Positions 22,301 to 34,792 of a DNA stretch of 64,000 nt are shown one piece after another. This DNA is from Hyalella azteca (lineage: Eukaryota; Arthropoda; Malacostraca; Amphipoda; Hyalellidae): assembly GCF_000764305.2 (NCBI RefSeq), contig NW_025934572.1, positions 186,001 through 250,000 on the forward strand, read 5' to 3'. The number at the start of each line of letters is the position of its first letter. Position 1 is the stretch's first letter. The notes beneath the pieces were generated by a model. It saw only the letters and a list, made by a program, of their open reading frames with translations, was not told the origin of the DNA and searched no databases. The translations under genes were made by a program, and so were the position numbers.

Positions 22301-24458
22301 ACAAATAAATTACTCATTGATATTTTCTTCATTTTTTGTCATAGGGCAGAATATGAATGGAAGTGTACATGAATCAAGCTTAGTATTATTCAGGAAATTC
22401 TTCTCAACTCGGCGGAACAGCAATTAAAGTAATCATTCATTACCTGTTTCAGCCTAATTAAATGATTTTTCCATTAAATTTGCAGCGTACATCCAAACAA
22501 TGTCCATGTTTTCAGTTAAGGAAGGCTGAGTCTATTACCAATGACTATTACCAATTCAGAAATTAATCTAATCATTTTAATCGACCGCGTGTGCACCATT
22601 TTTGCAACACCGGACTCAAGTGGGATACAAAGTGGATATAATATTTTTCCTTCAGCTTAATTAAAAACAAAAAATATACTTTGTTTACCCCTGTGTCCAG
22701 CGCACACCCGCATCCCGGTGATAGGTGGCAATGAGGGCTGAGGTGTGTCGATGCGGGCCTCGGTACAGAACTGACCGGAACAGCCGCCAGAGGTTGTTGT
22801 GAGGATCATACGAACACAGCACGAGTTGGACGCTTTTGCTGGAGACAATATTGTTAGTTGAAACGCATATTGTTTTTATGTTTAATTTAGGATTTTTAAC
22901 GATTGGTTCTCATTTACTGTAGGCGATTTTTATTCACTTATTACCGAGTTTCCGTACATGTTTAAAAGGTAGCGGGCGCTCTTACAAAAATATGCGAGTT
23001 CCTCTTATATTTTCATAAATAAAATAGCGAGATGATTATAAATTAGTAGCCAGCCACAGACCATCACGGTGAAAATATAAACCATCGCAATTTTTCTAAA
23101 TGCATAGAAAAACATAAGAGCATCCTGCGTAGAAAAATGTATGCAAATGTAAACACGGAAAAAATTATTCAGTTTACATTCCTTATTAGCACCCACGCAC
23201 TCACCGAAGAACCGAGTGTAGAAGCAAGTCTCGCTCGTTATTCGATGCCTGGTCCGACATTGCTTGCTTAGAGAGCGTGGCAGCCTGCATGACGGCGAAG
23301 ACACGCCGATTGCGCGCCCATGAGTCAGCGAGTGTTCGCGCGGCGCCACTTGCGTCCAACATCGCCCTCCAGGAGACGCTCGTCAGGAGCAGCAACACCG
23401 ACGAGCAGGACCCGCCCAAGCTGCCCTGCAAGCCAGAGGCTCTGACGGTACGACTGGGTGATGGTGGGGGTGTGGCCGCGGCGCGGGTGCTGGGTGATGG
23501 TGGGGGTGTGGCGCGTCGTGAGTACAGGGTGATGGTGGGGATAGGGCGGACACCGAGGGTGCTGGGTGATGGTAAGGGGTGTGTTAGTTAGTTTAGAATC
23601 ACATGTTAACCAGCGCTTCAGCTAGTCAGCAATCTCACACCGAAAGCCAAGACGAACATCACCAATGAGGTGGAAGGTCTCAATTATCGAAAGTTTCTCA
23701 AACCAGGAATCGTTCATCACCCGCAGAGAGCAGAAAGTTTCCAGTGTCCATCCAGCCCGCTGGAGCTGGCTCGAAAGAAGCAGTGTAGCATCTCAAAGAA
23801 AAGATGTGACAAGGAGGGACAGGTGAAAAGCAACAGAAACAAAGATACTCGAACAACAGGTCGCTTACACGAGACGTCGGCCTCCCGCACGAGAGAGACA
23901 GAGAAGGGAAATGTAAGGTATCCTACCTACATAATAACTTGACCCCACAACTGAGACCTGCAGTCGGACACCGTGAGCTCAGCGGTGGGGCGCTCAGGAA
24001 CAATCCTCATAGTAACGCAAAACACCATAGGACTTCTGACGAGCACAGACACGCGTCAGAAGTCCCCCCTGAGGGGTGTGGGGATGAGGCGCGTGAGTGA
24101 TTCTACTCAAATGCGTTCTAAATTTAGAGTGAATGTTCGCGTGGGTGAAAAGGTTAACTAATAAGTGATTCGCTCTATATACAGCAAATTCTATGCGTTT
24201 ACACACAATAATTTCCACATGTTTGTTTACCAAAGCCACGTAATGAAGGGCCTGCACAGCGCTGATCTTTGCGGCGTCCACGATCATCGTCCCCTGAGGG
24301 AAGACGTTGGCCTCACTGATGTGTGAGGCCGCCGAGGCACCACCTTGAGTATCGTAGAGGATGAGGCCAGCACACCGGTTGAGGCCCTGTTGCTTTGAGG
24401 CCCACATGATGAGGTCCTCTTGGTCAGGGGATTCAGCGGAAGCGTGTTCAGTGCTGCG
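16128..24458 (-). CDS. Ionotropic receptor (IR family, variant ionotropic glutamate receptor)
   Basis: A ligand-gated cation channel subunit of the arthropod IR family, used in chemo-, thermo- or hygrosensation at dendritic membranes. Exons in order: 24231-24458, 23205-23425, 22689-22838, 22144-22263, 21068-21198, 19655-19814, 19007-19166, 18526-18684, 17953-18093, 17654-17796, 16725-16782 and 16128-16346 (stop). Every junction is GT-AG and phase-consistent: 1890 nt, 629 residues plus stop. Seen in order: part of the amino-terminal domain; S1 (FEGYKFTIAALPYSPF to SDITFSPERAGYVTFS, keeping the Arg that binds the ligand carboxylate in glutamate receptors); M1; pore loop and M3 (ILYSSSLTAFL); S2 ending ERIAWPM...APFK; and M4 after LSLDHFQG. 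The glutamate-receptor SYTANLAAF motif is replaced, as in IRs. A 5' exon is missing; which IR orthologue it is (IR93a-like or other) is unresolved. Confidence 0.92.
18526..18684 (-). CDS. IR exon: pore loop and M3 helix
   Basis: Encodes QHG-type pore residues at the junction, then SSRVFALFWLLSAMIISILY and SSSLTAFL, followed by PGYTKPIMNLEQL. This is the channel-lining M3 and the start of the S2 lobe. 53 codons, phase 0 at both ends. Confidence 0.93.
18841..19018 (-). repeat. Tandem array of IR exon end plus 5' splice site, 32-34 bp unit
   Basis: Five units of (plus strand) cttctcacgttaaagacagg ctgcgctatgaaga, period 34, 34, 34 and 32. On the gene strand each holds ...AAC|GTGAGAAG, i.e. the end of the exon at 19007-19166 and its donor. 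Donor G positions are 19006 (true), 18974, 18940, 18906 and 18872. Further diverged pieces (gcagcgtgtacacttac) near 18810 suggest older rounds of the same duplication. Confidence 0.9.
19007..19166 (-). CDS. IR exon: first membrane segment and start of pore region
   Basis: Encodes PFTLVVWVAVAAAIALSG and a long hydrophobic run (M1), then a polar linker and MYTLQPVFN leading into the pore loop. Ends in phase 0 at a GTGAGA donor. That donor and the last bases of the exon are part of a tandem array (see 18841-19018). Confidence 0.93.
19655..19814 (-). CDS. IR exon: end of S1 ligand-binding lobe
   Basis: Encodes LVDRQEADWAVSDITF then SPERAGYVTFSSTF, the classic S1 motif in which Arg contacts the ligand alpha-carboxylate in glutamate receptors. 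It begins with two bases completing the Gly codon of GMIG and ends in phase 2, joining to KPFTLVVW at the start of M1. Confidence 0.93.
23454..23580. repeat. GGGTGATGGTGGGG minisatellite upstream of an IR exon
   Basis: Four units of gctgggtgatggtgggggtgtgg with variable spacers, GT-rich on the plus strand. On the gene strand they are CACCATCACCC pyrimidine/A runs 30-150 nt before the acceptor of the exon at 23205-23425, so they form part of its upstream pyrimidine-rich region. Confidence 0.75.
24030..24065. other. Perfect 12-bp-arm hairpin in an IR intron
   Basis: ggacttctgacg and cgtcagaagtcc are separated by 12 nt. No terminator role applies in a eukaryotic intron; significance is unknown. 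Confidence 0.6.
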
Positions 24459-27400
24459 CTACAATCAAATATTAGCTTTTATCCACAAAAAATGATTCAT
24501 TTTTATGATAAGGACACAACGACATCATCTTCCTGCCGCCACTAATGTGTTTGTTGATCACAGCCGTTCAAAATAGATATATACATATAATGTATATTTC
24601 CATACATTCATGACTATTTTCATTCATGACTATTTCAGTCGCAAATAGATTCTCTGTTTGCATTCCAAAACAACCAACAGAAGTACATTTTTTAGACAAG
24701 CCGAGGAAAATACAAAGAAGTCAACGGCAGATTTACACGTGAAAATCTTTTTTAATAGCGTTTCATCAAGTTTTTGCTTTCGTTCATGATGGTGTCATCC
24801 GAGATTTGCTTTTAACATTTGAAGGTTGTCGTTGCGGAGCTTTCGCGTAGGCAATATTTACTGTCAGAAATTTCCGACCCCCACAATAAATTTCTAAAAC
24901 ATTTTTACTGGATCGAGCTGGGTGTATGTTCGATGGCCAAACTAGATAAGGAGGAGATAAAAATCAACCCAGGCACAAGCATGCACTTCAAAGCAATTCC
25001 AATGGCCGCACACTCTCATTAGAACATCAATCCAAGGATACAAATTGCACCAGTAATATGTAATCAGCGAGAATGAAGGAGCGCATACACGAGAAAGTAA
25101 ACTAAATACCTATACTCGCAGGTGCGGTTTCATACATAACATTAATTTTGTACTGCCAATATAGACGCAAGGAAGTACGAATTTGCGCACCAGCGTTGCA
25201 AGTTCGCGTTAATGCTTCCGGCTAGTCAGGCGTCAGAATTAGGTCCTGGTAGACAGGCAAGCAATATGGAACACGTGGTCAGTGGTCGGTCGTGAAAGTC
25301 AAACTTTTCTAGTGCAGTCCCACTAACGGTTTCTTGATAGGCATGAGCTGGCTACGAGGAAGCAGGTCAATGTAATGAATAATTAGATTCAGGACTCAGA
25401 GATTAGTACTCTGCAATGCATGACACATTCAAAGCATTCGTTAACAGAGGATTAAGAATTTGGCCCTGAAATTAAAACGTACCCATAGTAATCGGAGGTC
25501 TGCAAACGACTCGGGAACGAAGACAAATAGCAGGACGGAGACGACCATGAAAGACGCAGTCATGCCTGATGTATGGGTTCGGTTAGCCAGGGTAGGCGAT
25601 TAAACTTAAAAGTAGGAGCGAAGCTATCGGTTGCTCTCGTCGAACGCCAGCGTATCACAAGCCCGACGCTGCTGAGATAAATTAGGCGTTAACTTCTGTT
25701 GAAGAAATGACGTCTAGATATCTAACATTATTTTACGATTGTTTTTCTTAATTCGGTGAATTAGGATTTTGATAGTGTTTGGAAATTAAAATATGAGGTT
25801 TCTATTTATATAAGAAATAAGGATAATAATAAGGAAATATTTTCTGGCCTTCAATGACACCTGCCTTATGTCTAAAAAAGTATGTAATTTATTAAAAAAT
25901 AAAGCTGGGTTAATGATATTTTGACGAAAAGTTTAAATTATGTTTATACGCCTAGTTAGTACATAGGATCATATTCATATGATACTAAATGGAAGGTGTT
26001 GTAAACGTCAAGCACTTGTTAAGTAGATTTGGATTATGACAACATTAAACATTAAACATTATGGACAATGGTTATGGACATTAAACATTATGGACAAATG
26101 GTTACAGTTTCGGACGCTTCTAATTGGCTCTCATTATAAACATTTTGGAATTACAATGAAAATCGCGGGTACATTGAATTATTTAACATTGCCACGCAAG
26201 AACTTATAATGCTAAGATTCTTCCTTACGAAAACGAAAACTAAACTAAAACCACCAACCTAAAACGCAGAGATGTGGACCGAAGGTACCGTACTTCAAAA
26301 TGCCTGTTAAAATTTCATAAAAGTGACCAACCTGCGATAGTCATCGTTCCGGAATTCACTGTGAAAAAAGGCTCATATTATTTATGTAGGAAGTCGAATT
26401 AAACACACCCTCATACTTTCAGGCTCGTTTTAATCGATGCAATTTAGAGAGCTCAAGGCGTGTACGTCCCTTTGCCTAAAGACGTTCAAATTTGCTGCGT
26501 CATCGACGCTGTGCTTCCATCTGAAATCTTGGACTTGCATCTGCATTTGTTTAAATTTGTTTTGAATGGGCGACTATTTTATTCCCGAGAGTTGGCAATA
26601 TAAAAGCAAGTAGTTTGAATAAAAATTTTCATGCACAGGAAAAATAGTATAACAAAATATTGCGCATTTAAACTATACATGTGAAGTGACTTTGATTACA
26701 TACAAAATTTCTCTTTAAATGAGTTGTAGGTATTATAGCAATCTCGATTTATGAAGTGAGGTAGATTCAAAATTGACGTTAAACTTCATTGTTTGAGTTT
26801 TGAAAGAAATTAAGCTCAAAAATTTTCAGAACGCATACGGTACTAGGATTGAAATGAGACCTAGTACATGATGATATACTAGTAATGATGAGATATCATT
26901 ACTACTTATGAGATAGAATAGTTCATTTAAAAACAATTCTAATGGTTTACGACCACCAGCGCACACTCTACAATCATGCAGAAAGTTTTGACACCATATT
27001 CATGGTCATAAATTCTGCTAGTTATTTAGCACCTAAATTTACGAGCCAATGTAATGCTCATTAAGTTCAATATAATTTTCAACATAAGACTATTGATATT
27101 TCTCCCCTAATGAGGCAGGCCCTACAATGTTTCTTCCTTGACATCCGCAAGAGAGAGTCATGAATTTACACTCAATAAGTATGGGTTGCTGCTCTTTTAA
27201 TTTCTCTCACGTACAATCATTTCACGTTGATCAAAATTGTGGCTGGTGAATGAGTGGCCACTGAATGTATAAAACAGTTGGCCGCTGATAATGACTTCAA
27301 ATTTTTAATCTGGGATGAAGCTACAAAATTTATCGCGAGTTTCTAGGGTATGAGTTGATAATGTTGCTCGAGCGCTCTGATAAAAATGCTGGCAATCTGC

Positions 27401-29019
27401 TGTTTGACGTACTATTTAGAATAGCCGGACATCTCTCTGGCATTTGTTATCAGAAAAACAGAGATTTTTTTCAAATTGAAAATAAAAAGAATTGCAAGTT
27501 TGTAATTTAAAACAGAATGCGCCCCAAAATTCGACGTCAACTGTTGAGTGAGATTTACTCGCATAAGACGAATGAAAAATGTTCATAAGTATAGCTCACA
27601 CGAGTAAAGTGGGATGAATATACACTAATATGAGATCATTTGTTGTGTCCAAAAATATATTATATTTATTTTAGTTCGATCTTAAATTCACTTTTTTTCA
27701 CTTCATTCAGTTCGATTCCGAAAAGTCGAAATGATACAGGAACGACGAATGTGTAAACAACGCACACCAGAAATACAAAAGTGGCAATCAAAGTAGCCCA
27801 GGGCAAATGTCATACAGAGAACACATTCAGGTCAAATGAAGCAACCTAAATGAAAACAATTTGCGTGTTGTTTGCACTTCGGAAGCCCGCGCTCAAATGA
27901 AGCCTGCTAAAGTGGTGGCATGCCCGAGTCTTCATTATCACGCATCTATTTTGTCTCTTTATGTAATGACATACTGCATCAAAGCCGTGGCAGCTAATCA
28001 TTAGCATGCAATTTGAATCAATTCTTCAAGTCAACCTGGAACCCTTCACGCACGCGCTCGCATGAGCTGAGTAAATGACGTGCAGGCGCATGACCGTTCA
28101 AATACTCCTCGCATCGCAGACAAGATGAATAATAAAATGTGTGTCCTATTTATGGCTGTTAGCATACCTAAGGAAGTGCTAAGTGGAACTCGTTAAATTA
28201 CTTGCTTCTACTTGCATTTTACGACACGCGCGTTCGAGTAATTTTCCAGATCTCACCTGTGGTCAAGAGAACATAAAATCTTCAACCCTTCAAAATATAT
28301 TCAAATTTACTTTGACAATACACGTTTATATGAATATATTAATAATAAGTTTTTATATTAAACGTTTTAAATTTATCAGTAACGTGTAATATGAATTTAG
28401 AATATCACGGCGAAAATTAAACCATCTTGATGAGTGACGTGTTATTATTTGCAGTTAATACTTCACGTTAACTCATTTGTTATGGATGAAACTGTGCAAT
28501 CAAAGTAAAATCTTAAATAATACAGTGATTAAACTCAAGCTTCAACTAGAATGGATGACAAAAAATTTTTACGGGTATGATGATCCTCAACAAGTTGTAA
28601 GCCGAACAAAAGAATCCATATGGCATGGCGTGTCGTAGACAATATCGTATACCTCATGCAGAGTGGCTTCACTTATACAAACCCGTTTTCCAGCTACACC
28701 ACTTCCCACTCCCGTAGTCCGGCAAAAAATGGAACGGAATGCGCTCTACAGAACAAAGAGTGAAGACCACTCGCCTGCTACGTCGTCAGCCGATATCATG
28801 CCACGAGAATGAGCGATCAGCCTCAAGTCTCACTGAGCCATCGATCGCTACTTAAGAAACCAAAAAGGATAGGTTCATCAGTTCGTCACTCACGGCAGGT
28901 TTTGTGACGCCTATTGTTGCTTTTATAAATCCCATAGTGGAAGGTTGAGCGAAAACAGACTTAATGGTTGAATGTACAATATAAGCACGTGAGGTTGCGA
29001 GTCACTATAGTTCTTACTG

Positions 29020-29400
29020 TTGTAATGTACAACATCAACGGCAAGGTTTGTAGCCGGTTCTAATTGGCCTAATATTTTTCGTCACAGGTCCTGTGTAGCC
29101 GTGTTAGACAAAAACACTATCTGCTGCATCATGTATGTACCGAGTTTTATTATGGTTCGTTATCAATGACAGTGGGATGTTGGAAACAAGTTATTGCCGG
29201 TTGAAAACACCCCATTAGTGGCAAGTTGTGGGAAGCCAGATCCTGATGGTTGAAAAAACTCTTTAGCGGCAGGTTGTAGGTTGAAAGTTTTTTGTTGGTT
29301 GAAAATATCCTTTGGCGACAGGTGGAGGGTAGCCAGTTCTGGTTGGTTGAAAATACATTTCGGCAACATGTTGTGGAGAGTCTGTTCTTGGATGAATAAG
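29020..29400. repeat. Diverged tandem repeat with GGTTGAAAA motif
   Basis: Units of about 55-60 bp with the pattern ggcaagttgtgg...agccag(a/t)tc...ggttggttgaaaa recur about five times with heavy divergence. Open frames here on both strands result from the repeat. Confidence 0.6.
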
Positions 29401-31838
29401 CTCTATATATGGCTGATCGTTCGTTTCCTAGCAAATATTATTGTTTTATCAGCATCAAATACTTAACACATTCACGCTCGATCGCTGACGGCTATAGCCA
29501 TCAAGTTGAATTTACACAAAAAACACAACCTCAATACATATCTTATTTAATAGAAAGGGCTTTGAACAATAATAGCTGGTCCAAAACAGTCATACATTAG
29601 CGCAAAACTTGGTACAAAAGGCGCATCTCTTATTTACTGCTATGTTATAACACGCAGCAATGACGGCTCTTCACGTACCAATTGTTTCTTTTGCATTCTT
29701 AATATAGCCGTTCATGCTAATTGGACCAACATGAAAAACTAAAACGAGTGTGAAGGTGTTTATTGCAGTGACTTTTGAAAGGCATTCCTCGTAATGGGTT
29801 ATTTTACTTAAAGGAGGTATTTCCTGCAGATATGATTAATACTAAAATTCTAGAAATTCACATTTGAAAACCATTCTGGAACGGACATGCGATCGTTCTT
29901 CTGTTTAAAGAGAAAAGAAAAATGTTTATAGTAGGATATTATTTGAAAATACGAAGATGAGCTCAAGCGAATTTTTCGGTTTATCCGTTAAAGCGATATT
30001 GATAATTTTAGTGTCATTTTGGGAAAGAAAATTTGTAAAGGTGCAAAATACTCATTCAACCGTATTCGATCATAGTCTTCCTCTCTTATAAAAGTCTCTT
30101 TCGCGGAAAAAATATTATTTTTTAGCAAGAATCTTGGACTGACTCTAAATGTTAGAATCGGTGTAAAGGCGCCCCAAAATATCTTTCACAAGTCAACAGC
30201 ATGCAACTACGACAGCTATTTTTCAGGCTGTTTGTTATAAGGTTGTCCAAATGTTAAAAAAGAAAGAAAGTCGCTGCAGCCACGAGATGTCATCAAGTTA
30301 TTAAAAATATATCATAAATTCCTTGTATCCGCTACACGCAACGTGAATTTTACGTACAGTCACGAATGGCAATAGGTTATTCAAACATGAACTTTCCAGT
30401 GCTGGTTCGCACTGCCAGTGATCGACAGTTTCTCTGGATTAATTGAGAACAAGTAGATATCACTTAAAAGAAATTCAGTTAGACAAATTACCGCGATTTT
30501 TATAGTCCCTATGATTAGCTAAAAATGAAGTGGGAAGGTTTCACTGTGGGAAGGTTTCAGAAATTAGACTCAAAAATGAATAACAGTAGCACTGTAGATT
30601 GTGCAAACGAAATAATATAACTTCTCCACGCGTAGAGATAATATCAGGAGTCGTCTCATAAAGTGCAAAAATTTAATGTTCAACTTTTATTCGCACATGG
30701 AGGACAAATTACGAGCATCATATTTTTTTCTTCCAAAATTTTCTCGAGAAATTAAAATGCTCTGCAGGATAGCCCGATGCCGGCGTTTCGGCTCAAGCCT
30801 GTTGTTATTCACTCAGTTTATTATTAATTGAACGGATCGTGGATATTAATAATATATTATGTTATTTTGTTTTGAGAGTCATCTTGTTCTGGGGTTCTGC
30901 AATATTATTTTCGCCGAATCGTGAATATTAATGAAGATAATTTAACGAGTGAAGTAATGAAGTTCATAATTCAAATAAAATTTATGTTCATATGAATAAT
31001 TATGTAGGTTATCATGTTGATAATTTGAATGTAACACAAACATCCTACGGTATATATTGCAGCATGAAAACAAGGTAAAAAATAATAAAAAACAATACGT
31101 GTCGCGGTGAGAAGAAGCCGTAGAATGACTGCCGAGAATTCCTAGCGAGCCTGGAATGTCGGCCTCAATAGCAAAAAAAAAAAGGAGTTTGCCCGCCAGC
31201 ACTAAATGTAAATGATAAACTTTTTAAATCGTAGCGAGAATCGAGGAGTAAACAGTCATTCTCGCATTTACGTTGGCGATTTTATTGCATGAAAAAATTT
31301 GCAGGGACGAGCGAGCATCATATAAAAATTTCACACACGTTTTAAAATAATGTAAGCTGAATGTCTTGCATCTTGAACTGTTTTAATGTTAAAAAGTGTA
31401 GGAAGTTTATGAGCTGGTGTTTGCCTTTACTTATACTATATAAGATTGCAAAGTGTGTCGAAACTGTAGACTCATGAAGTGTGAAATATTTTATTATCCT
31501 CCATCTCCATAAGCCGGCAGCTTCTACGTGCGACGTCGTAAGACATTAAATACTCACTACTGAATTTTAACAGTAAACGAAACAGAAAAACTAACAAGGA
31601 AACGTTTCAACCGCGAATAAAGAGAAACTTACTGTCACTCTTGTGTAAGATGACTGATGAATCATATGCCGTTTTTTCCAAAACGGTGAAGCTCTACATC
31701 GTTCGTATTAATTTTGGAGCATTTTTTTATAATTTCGTCAATAACGGCTCAAAATGAACGAAAATTCGTTAAAGCTCCATTAGCTATGCTCTGAAATTAA
31801 TAAATACAGTTCATTAAAGTTTTTTTTATCTGAGCAAT

Positions 31839-31922
31839 CGTCCCACTCGAATATCACGTGTCCCACTCAAGTAACGCGTGTCCCACTCAAGTAACGCGTG
31901 TCCCACTCAAGTAACGCGTGTG
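31839..31922. repeat. 20-bp tandem repeat, four units
   Basis: cgtgtcccactcaagtaacg is repeated; three units are identical and the first is slightly changed. Non-coding. Confidence 0.93.
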
Positions 31923-33303
31923 ACGTGCATGCCAGCGTGCCATGAACGCTCAGGCTGGCTGCACGGTCACCAGTCCTAACAGCCGTTGCAGGCACTCAGA
32001 AAAATAAGCTGGACATGCATTGTCCAAATAGCAACGCACTTATTGCCCCTGTGAGGGTCATCCTCACCTAGTTTGGCACGGCAGAAAAGCGTTTCAGTGC
32101 TACGTGCAAAAAAGTGAGTCTCTATTTGGTCAACATTACCCATTAATTCTTCTGTGTCGTCAACGCGAAGTAAATGTTTGCCGAGAAATGATTTGCCTTG
32201 TTTAAAGAATGAATTATAAGAGAGGGCACGGGTAAATAATTTATTGTTAGCTAGTGGACGATTAGACGATAGTGGATGGCTTGAAGAAAAATTTAAGAAG
32301 ATAGACATCGCACGCTATGAAATGTCTTGTAACAAGGCACATGACATCATTGGCAGTGAGTTTAATATGGAATTCAGCAAGAACTACTGTGTGAACGACG
32401 AGTATTGAAGAGGATCAGCGTTTGTTCAATTTAAACTTATAGCATTTAATTGGGAGTATAAGAGCAGCTACGAATCCAAATGATAAGGAATAACAAAGCA
32501 GGTGGAATCATTCATTGGAAGAAGAAGCTACTGAAAGTAACAGCTACAAGGTTCAAATTAATAATAGCATTCTGATTGATATGAATAGTACGGCATAAAA
32601 ACATACACAGTTAATTAAAAATTGCAGGTTAACCCCGAAGACTTATCTCTAGAAAAAGTGATAAATCTTGACAACGTCAGTAATTATCATTCCACAGGCA
32701 CAGCACGAAAAACTCTTGCGTTTATATATCTCGAGGCCTGAATGAACTTTCCCTAGTGCAGCAAGACCGATCAGCTTGGAAGTAAATTCGTACTCGTACG
32801 AAAACTTCCTTTAACAAATTGTTCAGCGTCCTTTTAGCGTCCAACTACACGATTATCTAAATGGTAGTTAGTATACCCGGCACTTTGTCGGGCTCTTAGC
32901 TGATGATTTTAAGGCAGTAAATAGTGCAGTCGGCATGTGCGGCTTCTAGCCAAAAGGCGCGGGTCGGATGTTTCATCATGGGAAAGTAGCAACACTTGCC
33001 TGCTACGCTAGAAAGTTTACGAGTCTCTACGGAATCGAAAAGCTATTTGTCTTAAGCTGGGAAGATGTACAGCCTTTCATAAGTACAGGTAGACGTATAA
33101 TTAGGAATGTCTATAGAATTAAATGAGCTGGCAAACATTTTTTTTTGCTTGGAAGCGGTTAGCCACTTATGTTTGTGTTGAAAATAATTAATTATAAACG
33201 ATTACTAAATGTATGTTGTAGAAAATGTTGTAAAATTGTATATCTGCTTGCTTCAAATTTTATTTGATATGAACCCCAACCTATGATAACCTTTGCAACT
33301 TAC

Positions 33304-33477
33304 GATCATCGCCGAGCTTTCTGTCAATACAATAGTTCCATTGAATTTCATTAGTTCTCCAATCGTTGCGTCTACTTTACTGTCATTACGGTAACATTCA
33401 AGTTCTACAATGACAGTAAATTCTAGATTTTCTGGTTCTTCATTAGGGCTTTTATTTTTCTTCAAGAACACCGCCAT
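33304..33477 (-). CDS. Candidate 5' coding exon of the IR gene
   Basis: The minus-strand frame from ATG (33477) gives 58 codons, MAVFLKKNKS... to ...GTIVLTESSAMI, and ends in phase 0 at a consensus donor (GTAAGT). The first sure IR exon (24458) begins in phase 0, so the two would join in frame across an 8.8-kb intron. The content (FTVIVELECY, hydrophobic strands between polar loops) would suit an amino-terminal domain. There is no signal peptide, so a further 5' exon is expected; a TTAG acceptor just upstream of the ATG would allow that. It could instead be an exon of another gene. Confidence 0.45.
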
Positions 33478-34634
33478 AATTGACTAATATATACGATTTT
33501 TAATACTATTTCTGCACCTTAAAGGTTGATTTGGCAACCATTATTCCCGAGCACCCGGCCACAGCGGCGAATGTATTACGTGTCACCGCCGAGCGCCTGC
33601 CTCTTTGCCACGAAAGAAAAAGTGTCGATGCCTCCGGCGAAAAAGTGAACCTCCAAGACGGATGTTGAAAGGAAGACGGATGTTCTGAAGATGGTCGGGA
33701 AATCGGCCCCTGTGTGTGCATCTGGCAGTGGCAATGAGCAATTATCGCTGGATTTTCAGGTGTGTAACGTGCATTGACATGACCATGTGAGTATTCTTAT
33801 TACGACAGTTAATTTGTAAGTCAAAATCTATTGATGAGTCATCGACTTAAAAAGAATCACCATGAGGCTACTTTTTGAGAATATGTCACATAAGTCGCGT
33901 GCAAAATTTATAAAATTAAATCAAGATTATAAATTTGTAGAAGATTGTTCTCATTTAACTGAACTATGCAGATTTTTCATTATACGAAAAATGGTAACAG
34001 GCAAGTAAACAATCAGACAGAAAGTGAGCAATTTAGTCGAAATGAATTCTTGCTTTCAGGAAACTGTAGGTCTGAATTGCCGAATACTATAACAATACCA
34101 TTCATTAAATAAAAGTTAAAGATCTGGTAAGCCGCAGATCTAACCCCTGCAAACTGCGGTCACGGATCCAAGAGCACGTAACCTACACAATGCTCCAGCA
34201 TTCCTGGACGAAGGATGCGCGCACCGCAGGGGTTACGCGAGGTGGTCCTTTAACAGCGAAGAAAACGCCCCCGTCAACCACTTACGCGTCCTTTGAATGG
34301 CAAGACGCAACAGGAACTGAATGGAGGCGGCGAAGGTTCTACGGCGATCGTAAATTCCAATATTCCTCTATTTTTCATCTATATATATTAAATTGTGGAG
34401 TGAATTTTTCATTCGATCGATGAGCGGCATTTTAGATATTCGCGAGACAGCTCTGTCACTTCTCATTGCCAGTTTGGGTTATTAAATTTAATTAAATTGT
34501 AGTTATTGTACTTTGAAAATTATTAAATCTAACTCGTCATTCCTAAAAGTGAAAATTCACAGTTTGTGAACAAATTCTCAATGTTTGTCCTGTGGAAAAC
34601 GCTTCTTCCATGCGGTTGTGCGGACTACCACGAA

Positions 34635-34677
34635 GGGGCGGAGCCTCGTAGTCTGCTGCTGCAGCGCCGCTATATAA
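34635..34677 (+). promoter_or_regulatory. GC box and TATA box of the small gene
   Basis: ggggcggagc (34635-34644) lies 27 bp before TATATAAA (34671-34678), in a short GC-rich island within AT-rich DNA. A start of transcription near 34700 is expected from the usual 25-30 bp distance. About 1.2 kb separates it from the candidate 5' IR exon on the opposite strand. Confidence 0.7.
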
Positions 34678-34699
34678 AGAGCGGCTCGACCCTGCCGAC

Positions 34700-34792
34700 C
34701 TGATTGCGTCTGGTCGAGTGGTGTAGTGCGAGACTCTGTCCGTGTTGGACGTGTGTTTTGTGCTCAGGAATCTTAGCTGTTAATGCGAACAG
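34700..34792 (+). other. 5' untranslated first exon of the small gene
   Basis: The region downstream of the TATA box ends at a perfect donor, CAG|GTAAGA (exon ends 34792). The next good acceptor in line with the coding sequence is at 37590, giving a 2.8-kb intron. The exon contains one ATG (34783) that opens a short frame overlapping the main start. Confidence 0.6.

Larger units (their letters stand above)
24459..33303. other. Long AT-rich stretch, probable IR first intron
   Basis: No GC-rich coding island with paired splice sites was recognised on either strand. It contains diverged tandem units at 29020-29400 and the 20-bp array at 31839-31922. The minus-strand frame at 31976-32308 (110 codons) lacks family similarity and usable splice context. 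Confidence 0.5.

Noticed and set aside
23277..23591. Plus-strand frame of 104 codons
   Set aside because: It overlaps the minus-strand IR exon 23205-23425, whose phases fit its neighbours exactly, and then runs into a minisatellite.
31839..31922. Regular short repeats that might suggest a CRISPR array
   Set aside because: Units are contiguous without spacers, in a eukaryotic genome: an ordinary minisatellite.
31976..32308. 110-codon minus-strand frame
   Set aside because: No family similarity, and no matching splice phase to the IR exons on either side.
33506..33721. Minus-strand frame that could be a further 5' IR exon
   Set aside because: It can join in phase to 33477 by AAG|GTGCAG and TTAG, but has no signal peptide and low-complexity Pro/Ser content, and the plus strand is equally open; support is too weak.
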